NCBI RefSeq assembly: GCF_900129505.1
Contig: NZ_LT670818.1
Coordinates: forward strand, 2,790,001 to 2,854,000
Length of the DNA stretch: 64,000 nt
Reading direction: 5' to 3'
From: Bradyrhizobium erythrophlei
GTDB taxonomy: Bacteria > Pseudomonadota > Alphaproteobacteria > Rhizobiales > Xanthobacteraceae
Shown: piece after piece, positions 61,104 to 64,000 of the stretch
Layout of the letters: the number at the start of each line of letters is the position of its first letter
Numbering within the stretch: position 1 is the first letter of the stretch
The notes under the pieces: model-generated
Told to the model about the DNA's origin: nothing
Database searches by the model: none
Seen by the model: the letters and a program-made list of their open reading frames with translations, nothing else
Translations under genes and position numbers: made by a program

Positions 61104-61966
61104 GGCCGCGCTCCCGGGCCGGAGATCGGCAGGCCGTTGCTGACATAGGACAGGTAATATTCGAGATCGCGGTACTCGTCGGACTGCGGCTCCAGCGGCA
61201 CGCCGCGAATCTGGCTGTTGCAGGTGGTGAACCGCCGGCTGGTCGTACCCATGCCGCCCCATTCGGAGCGGTAGATCGGCATCGCATTCAGTATCCCGAG
61301 CGCGGGCGCCAGCACTTCGGCGCGAATCCGCTCGCCCGGATTCTGCACATGGCAGCTCGCGCAGGAGAAATTGAGCTGGCCGCGCCGCGTGTAGAAATAG
61401 CGCTTGCCGTTTTGATAGGCCTCGAGCGCGCGGGGATCGCCGGGGATCTTGATGTCGAACGGCTTGCCGCGCGAGGTGAAGGCCATATAGGCCGTCAGTG
61501 CCGCCATTTCGTCCTTCACATAGGAGAACGGCGCCTCGCCATTGGCCTCGCGGCAACGGTTCAGCGCCAGCTCGAGCGTGACGACCTTGCCTTCCTTCTC
61601 GTCGAAGTAAGGATAGTTCTGCCGGATGCCGATGCCCTGATTGGGGAAGCAATCCGCATAGCTCTTGCCGTTCTTGAACGGTTTCGCAAACATCTCCTTG
61701 CCCAGATCGAGCGAGAAATCGTAGGGCGGGAACTGTTCCTTCTCTTCCCATTGCCGGTGCATGTCCTCGTTCATAGAGTATGGACCGTTGACGAAATCAT
61801 CCAGCTTCAGCTTGGGAAACTTCTCGGTGAAGAATTTCTGGAACGCCTTGGCGTCGGCGACCGGGTCGGGCGTGTCGGCGGCAATTGCGAACTGCACGGC
61901 GCCAAACGAGAGCGCTGCCAACGCGAGAGCGGCTGAGGCCAATTGGATCGCAGATCGCACGTTCAT
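61100..61966 (-). CDS. soxA: Sulfur oxidation c-type cytochrome SoxA (monohaem)
   Basis: The 288-residue product has a Sec signal (ALALAALSFGAVQFAIAAD) and one haem-binding CASCH near the C-terminal half. Two other cysteines (SYADCFP and NRCREANG) fit the disulfide that replaces the N-terminal haem in monohaem SoxA. A Cys in FTTCNSQIRG matches the modified haem ligand. With SoxX it links thiosulfate to SoxY. A GTG at 61978 is an alternative start. Confidence 0.93.
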   Translation of the reverse strand: MNVRSAIQLASAALALAALSFGAVQFAIAADTPDPVADAKAFQKFFTEKFPKLKLDDFVNGPYSMNEDMHRQWEEKEQFPPYDFSLDLGKEMFAKPFKNGKSYADCFPNQGIGIRQNYPYFDEKEGKVVTLELALNRCREANGEAPFSYVKDEMAALTAYMAFTSRGKPFDIKIPGDPRALEAYQNGKRYFYTRRGQLNFSCASCHVQNPGERIRAEVLAPALGILNAMPIYRSEWGGMGTTSRRFTTCNSQIRGVPLEPQSDEYRDLEYYLSYVSNGLPISGPGARP

Positions 61967-62008
61967 TTCTCCGCTCACAATGCGTCAAGACAACCTAGCC
62001 GAACGCCT

Positions 62009-62320
62009 TTACTGAATTTTCGCCGTGGTGGTATCGCTGGCGCCCTTGTTGTCGACCCAGCTGATCTTCAGGTCGTCGCCCTTCTTGCCGCCCTTGAAAC
62101 TGAACTTGAGGTAGGGGTCCTTGGAGACCGCCGGTCCCCAGTTGGCGAGAAACACGTTCTTGCCGTCATATTCGAAGGTCAGCTGCTGGATGAAGCGCGG
62201 CGGAATCAGATCGCCCTTGGCGTCCTTGACATAGCCGGAATCCATCGGGTGCTGGATCAGCGCCTGGACTTCGGTGGTCTCTCCGCTCGAGGTCGCGCGC
62301 ACGCGAATGGTCGATGCCAT
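62009..62320 (-). CDS. soxZ: Thiosulfate oxidation carrier complex protein SoxZ
   Basis: The 103-residue protein has the IRVRATSSGETTEVQALIQH start, PPRFIQQLTFEYDGK, and the beta-sandwich end LKISWVDNKG of SoxZ. It forms a heterodimer with SoxY and lacks a signal, being exported together with it. The start at 62320 lies 97 bp after the soxY stop, with a palindromic repeat in that gap. Confidence 0.95.
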   Translation of the reverse strand: MASTIRVRATSSGETTEVQALIQHPMDSGYVKDAKGDLIPPRFIQQLTFEYDGKNVFLANWGPAVSKDPYLKFSFKGGKKGDDLKISWVDNKGASDTTTAKIQ

Positions 62321-62346
62321 CGTAATTCTCCTTCAGTCATAATTTT

Positions 62347-62416
62347 GCGCATGATCTTGTCGGAAAACCGGTGCCCACTTTGCACTTACGTGGCCCTCCG
62401 GGTCCGGATCATGCGC
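62347..62416. repeat. Palindromic repeat between soxY and soxZ
   Basis: GCGCATGATC (62347-62356) is perfectly inverted as GATCATGCGC (62407-62416). It occupies most of the soxY-soxZ gap and begins 1 bp after the soxY stop. The motif with ...GAAAACCGGTGCCCACTTTG inside resembles a widespread interspersed element of Bradyrhizobium-type genomes. Confidence 0.85.
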
Positions 62417-62417
62417 G

Positions 62418-62912
62418 CTAGCCGCCGCAGCCTCCGACGGTGACTTTGACTTCCTTGCTGGTGCTGTAAAGCTTGCCACCGGCCTCGACGATCGCGATGA
62501 CGTTGGTGGTCTTTGCCATTTTCAGGCGACTGGCGACGCTCGGCAGGGTGCCGGCCGGAATCTGGTAGGACGCCGCCAGCGCGTTGGGGTTTTCCGCGAC
62601 CAGAATGGCGATCGAGGTGACGTCCGCAAGCGTCGAACTCACCGAGATCGGAACCACCGCGCCGTTCTCGGCGATCTCCGGCGCGTCCATCTTGACCTTG
62701 TCCGACGCTTCGGCGGTCTTGCCGTAGAGCGCCTTGACGGCGTCCGCGTCGCTCTTCTGCCTGAAGGCGTCCTCCGGATATTTATCGTTGGCCGCGGCAA
62801 AGGCCGGCACAAGGCTGAACGGAAGGTTGCCGAGGCCGATCAGCGCCACGGTTGTCGCGCCTTTCAGGATCAGGCGCCGCGTCGCCGGGAAGCCGTCGTG
62901 AGTGGTCGTCAT
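62418..62912 (-). CDS. soxY: Thiosulfate oxidation carrier protein SoxY
   Basis: The 164-residue protein has a Tat leader (PATRRLILKGATTVALIG) and ends with VKVTVGGCGG, the swinging GGCGG arm whose Cys carries the sulfur intermediate. SoxYZ shuttles this between SoxXA, SoxB and SoxCD. The start is ATG at 62912, 27 bp after soxX. Confidence 0.96.
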   Translation of the reverse strand: MTTTHDGFPATRRLILKGATTVALIGLGNLPFSLVPAFAAANDKYPEDAFRQKSDADAVKALYGKTAEASDKVKMDAPEIAENGAVVPISVSSTLADVTSIAILVAENPNALAASYQIPAGTLPSVASRLKMAKTTNVIAIVEAGGKLYSTSKEVKVTVGGCGG

Positions 62913-62939
62913 TCTATTCTCCTCAAAGGCGGCTCGCCG

Positions 62940-63305
62940 TCAGAGCGTCTGCAGGAAATCCACCACCGCGTTGATCTCCTGTTCGGTCAACATCCGGTTT
63001 CGTCCGAACGGAGGCATCACGGTCTGCGGGTTGCGCTTGGTTTCATCGGTGACGATCGCGACGAGGTCGTTGCGATCCGGATATTTGCTTTTGATATTCT
63101 TCAGTTCCGGCCCGATGGTGCCGGGAAGGTCGCCACCCTTGATGACGTGGCAGGTCAGGCAATTGCCCTTGCCGCGATCGAAGGCGAGTTTCTGGCCGTC
63201 GGAAGCCGCGGACTGCGCCAGCGCGGGGCCTGCCGAGGCCAGCACGCCGATCGTCAGCGCCAGCGCGGCAATCAGGACAGGCCTGGTCGAGGGATGGTTG
63301 ATCAC
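62940..63305 (-). CDS. soxX: Sulfur oxidation c-type cytochrome SoxX
   Basis: The 121-residue product has a signal peptide (LIAALALTIGVLASAGPALAQ), a haem motif NCLTCHVIKGG and a Met ligand region VMPPFGRNRMLTEQEINAVV. GTG at 63305 is the start, with GGAAA upstream; the longer frame to 63434 overlaps the SoxD end. It pairs with SoxA. Confidence 0.94.
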   Translation of the reverse strand: MINHPSTRPVLIAALALTIGVLASAGPALAQSAASDGQKLAFDRGKGNCLTCHVIKGGDLPGTIGPELKNIKSKYPDRNDLVAIVTDETKRNPQTVMPPFGRNRMLTEQEINAVVDFLQTL

Positions 63306-63322
63306 GGCGTTTCCAGCGGGTT

Positions 63323-63997
63323 CTATTTCGGTTGCATGGTGTCGAGCGGCCCGGTCGTGCGTGGCGTCAGGCCGTCGCCTTCGGCCGTCGAGCTGATCTT
63401 GACGCCGGCGGGGTCGACACATGCGTTCATGCACGGCCTGGAAATTGTATCAGGTCTTGGGTCGGTCCAGATGAAATTGTCGCGGTTGGGCATTTTGACT
63501 TTCGGCAAACTGTCGCGGTCGGCAACGAAGTCATTGGAAACGAGGTCGTTGAGGTTCAGAATATAGGCTGTCAAAGCATAAACGTCATCCGCAGACAATG
63601 TGTGCGGGGCGGGCATCGGCATGGCGCGGTTAATGTAATCGAACAATGTCGGCGCAAACGGCCAATAGCTGCCGACCGTGAGCTCCGGACGGTCGTTTTT
63701 GAGCGTCCCGGCGCCGCCCACGAGTTTGGGAAAGCGGCCTTCGCCCTCGCCGAAAGTTCCATGACAGGCGGCGCATTGGTCGGCAAATACCTCGGTGCCC
63801 CGCTCAACCCCGCCTTTTCCGGGCGGCAGGCCAGTGCCATCGTCGCCGCGCGCGTCGATATCCCAGCCGGCGATCTGCGCGGGCGTGGCGGTCTTGCCGT
63901 AGCCGAAATGCCCGGGCTCCGCCGCGCCTGCGAAGCTGCCGAAAGCAGCGATCACGCCAGCGCCGAGCAGCAGGGAAAGTTTACGCGAGCTGCACAT
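63323..63997 (-). CDS. soxD: SoxD-like c-type cytochrome (monohaem)
   Basis: The 224-residue protein has a signal peptide (LLLGAGVIAAFGSFAGAAEP), one haem motif CAACHGTFG, a Met-bearing AMPMPAPHTLSADDVYALTAY stretch (in two parts) and a C-terminal CMNAC. SoxD from Paracoccus is about 380 residues with two haems, so this is a shortened type. It would pass electrons from SoxC, whose gene is expected just beyond the window edge. The start is 3 bp from that edge. Confidence 0.88.
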   Translation of the reverse strand: MCSSRKLSLLLGAGVIAAFGSFAGAAEPGHFGYGKTATPAQIAGWDIDARGDDGTGLPPGKGGVERGTEVFADQCAACHGTFGEGEGRFPKLVGGAGTLKNDRPELTVGSYWPFAPTLFDYINRAMPMPAPHTLSADDVYALTAYILNLNDLVSNDFVADRDSLPKVKMPNRDNFIWTDPRPDTISRPCMNACVDPAGVKISSTAEGDGLTPRTTGPLDTMQPK

Positions 63998-64000
63998 CGA

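Noticed and set aside
61104..61751. Upstream extension of the SoxK-like gene
   Set aside because: The extended part overlaps soxA in another frame; only the last 107 residues look like a real, signal-bearing protein.
1..64000. CRISPR arrays, tRNA or rRNA genes
   Set aside because: No regularly spaced repeats, cloverleaf-like segments or rRNA signatures were noticed; a dedicated tRNA scan was not possible.

Overview
The window looks like chromosome from a GC-rich alphaproteobacterium of the Bradyrhizobium/Rhodopseudomonas group. The evidence is the gene families and their strand layout, a thiosulfate-oxidising sox operon, cydDC/cydAB, several Liv-type ABC genes, a c-di-GMP-associated PilZ/DUF2336 cluster, and palindromic intergenic repeats of the kind common in that group. 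No rRNA, tRNA, CRISPR array or phage module was seen. The organism assignment is inferred from family resemblance only.

Layout. (1) 1-8396: a catabolic/transport island with a BKACE-type enzyme (cut by the window edge), a lambda-crystallin-like 3-hydroxyacyl-CoA dehydrogenase, a LivM-LivG-LivF triple fusion, LivH, a Tat-exported binding protein, a divergent GntR/FCD regulator and an SDR. A perfect palindrome lies in the divergent promoter. (2) 8397-9897: an IS630-family element that carries a divergent LexA-like winged-helix gene. (3) 10013-14635: a secreted PHB-depolymerase-like esterase, a spermidine-synthase-like protein, a TauE/SafE permease and a thiolase. (4) 14783-17827: an HD-GYP protein with a degenerate receiver, a small Cys protein, two PilZ proteins and a DUF2336 protein. 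(5) 18047-22760: acyl-CoA dehydrogenase, iron-dependent alcohol dehydrogenase and acyl-CoA synthetase. (6) 23239-28891: an RND efflux pair and an orphan Liv-type binding protein. (7) 28953-30121: a second, different IS630-family element whose transposase is split by a -1 frame change at an A7 run. (8) 30287-36724: cydDC facing cydABX, with an FNR/FixK-type box between them. (9) 36758-49042: SDR/CMD pair, MAPEG, an ABC-lipocalin (AttEFGH-like) operon, an exported methyltransferase-like protein, MFS+GST, and D-aminoacylase+MFS. (10) 49272-50343: four small proteins, two of which are related tandem copies. (11) 50655-56908: a vitamin B12 uptake locus with a cobalamin riboswitch in front of btuB, divergent btuCDF, and a second binding-protein-like gene without a signal peptide. 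(12) 56984-63997: the sox operon on the minus strand, in transcription order soxD-X-Y-Z-A-(SoxK-like)-B, then two exported DsrE-like proteins and an MBL-rhodanese fusion. soxC probably lies just outside the window.

How it fits together. The cell probably oxidises reduced sulfur in the periplasm (sox) and passes leftover persulfide to DsrE/rhodanese proteins. It can switch to a high-affinity cytochrome bd oxidase when oxygen is low. It scavenges cobalamin and feeds on amino-acid-like or acyl substrates through several ABC and acyl-CoA modules. The strongest second-look items are the triple Liv fusion, the IS630 element with a LexA-like passenger, the FNR-type box with unannotated cydX, the sox tail with two exported DsrE proteins, and the tandem small-protein pair.
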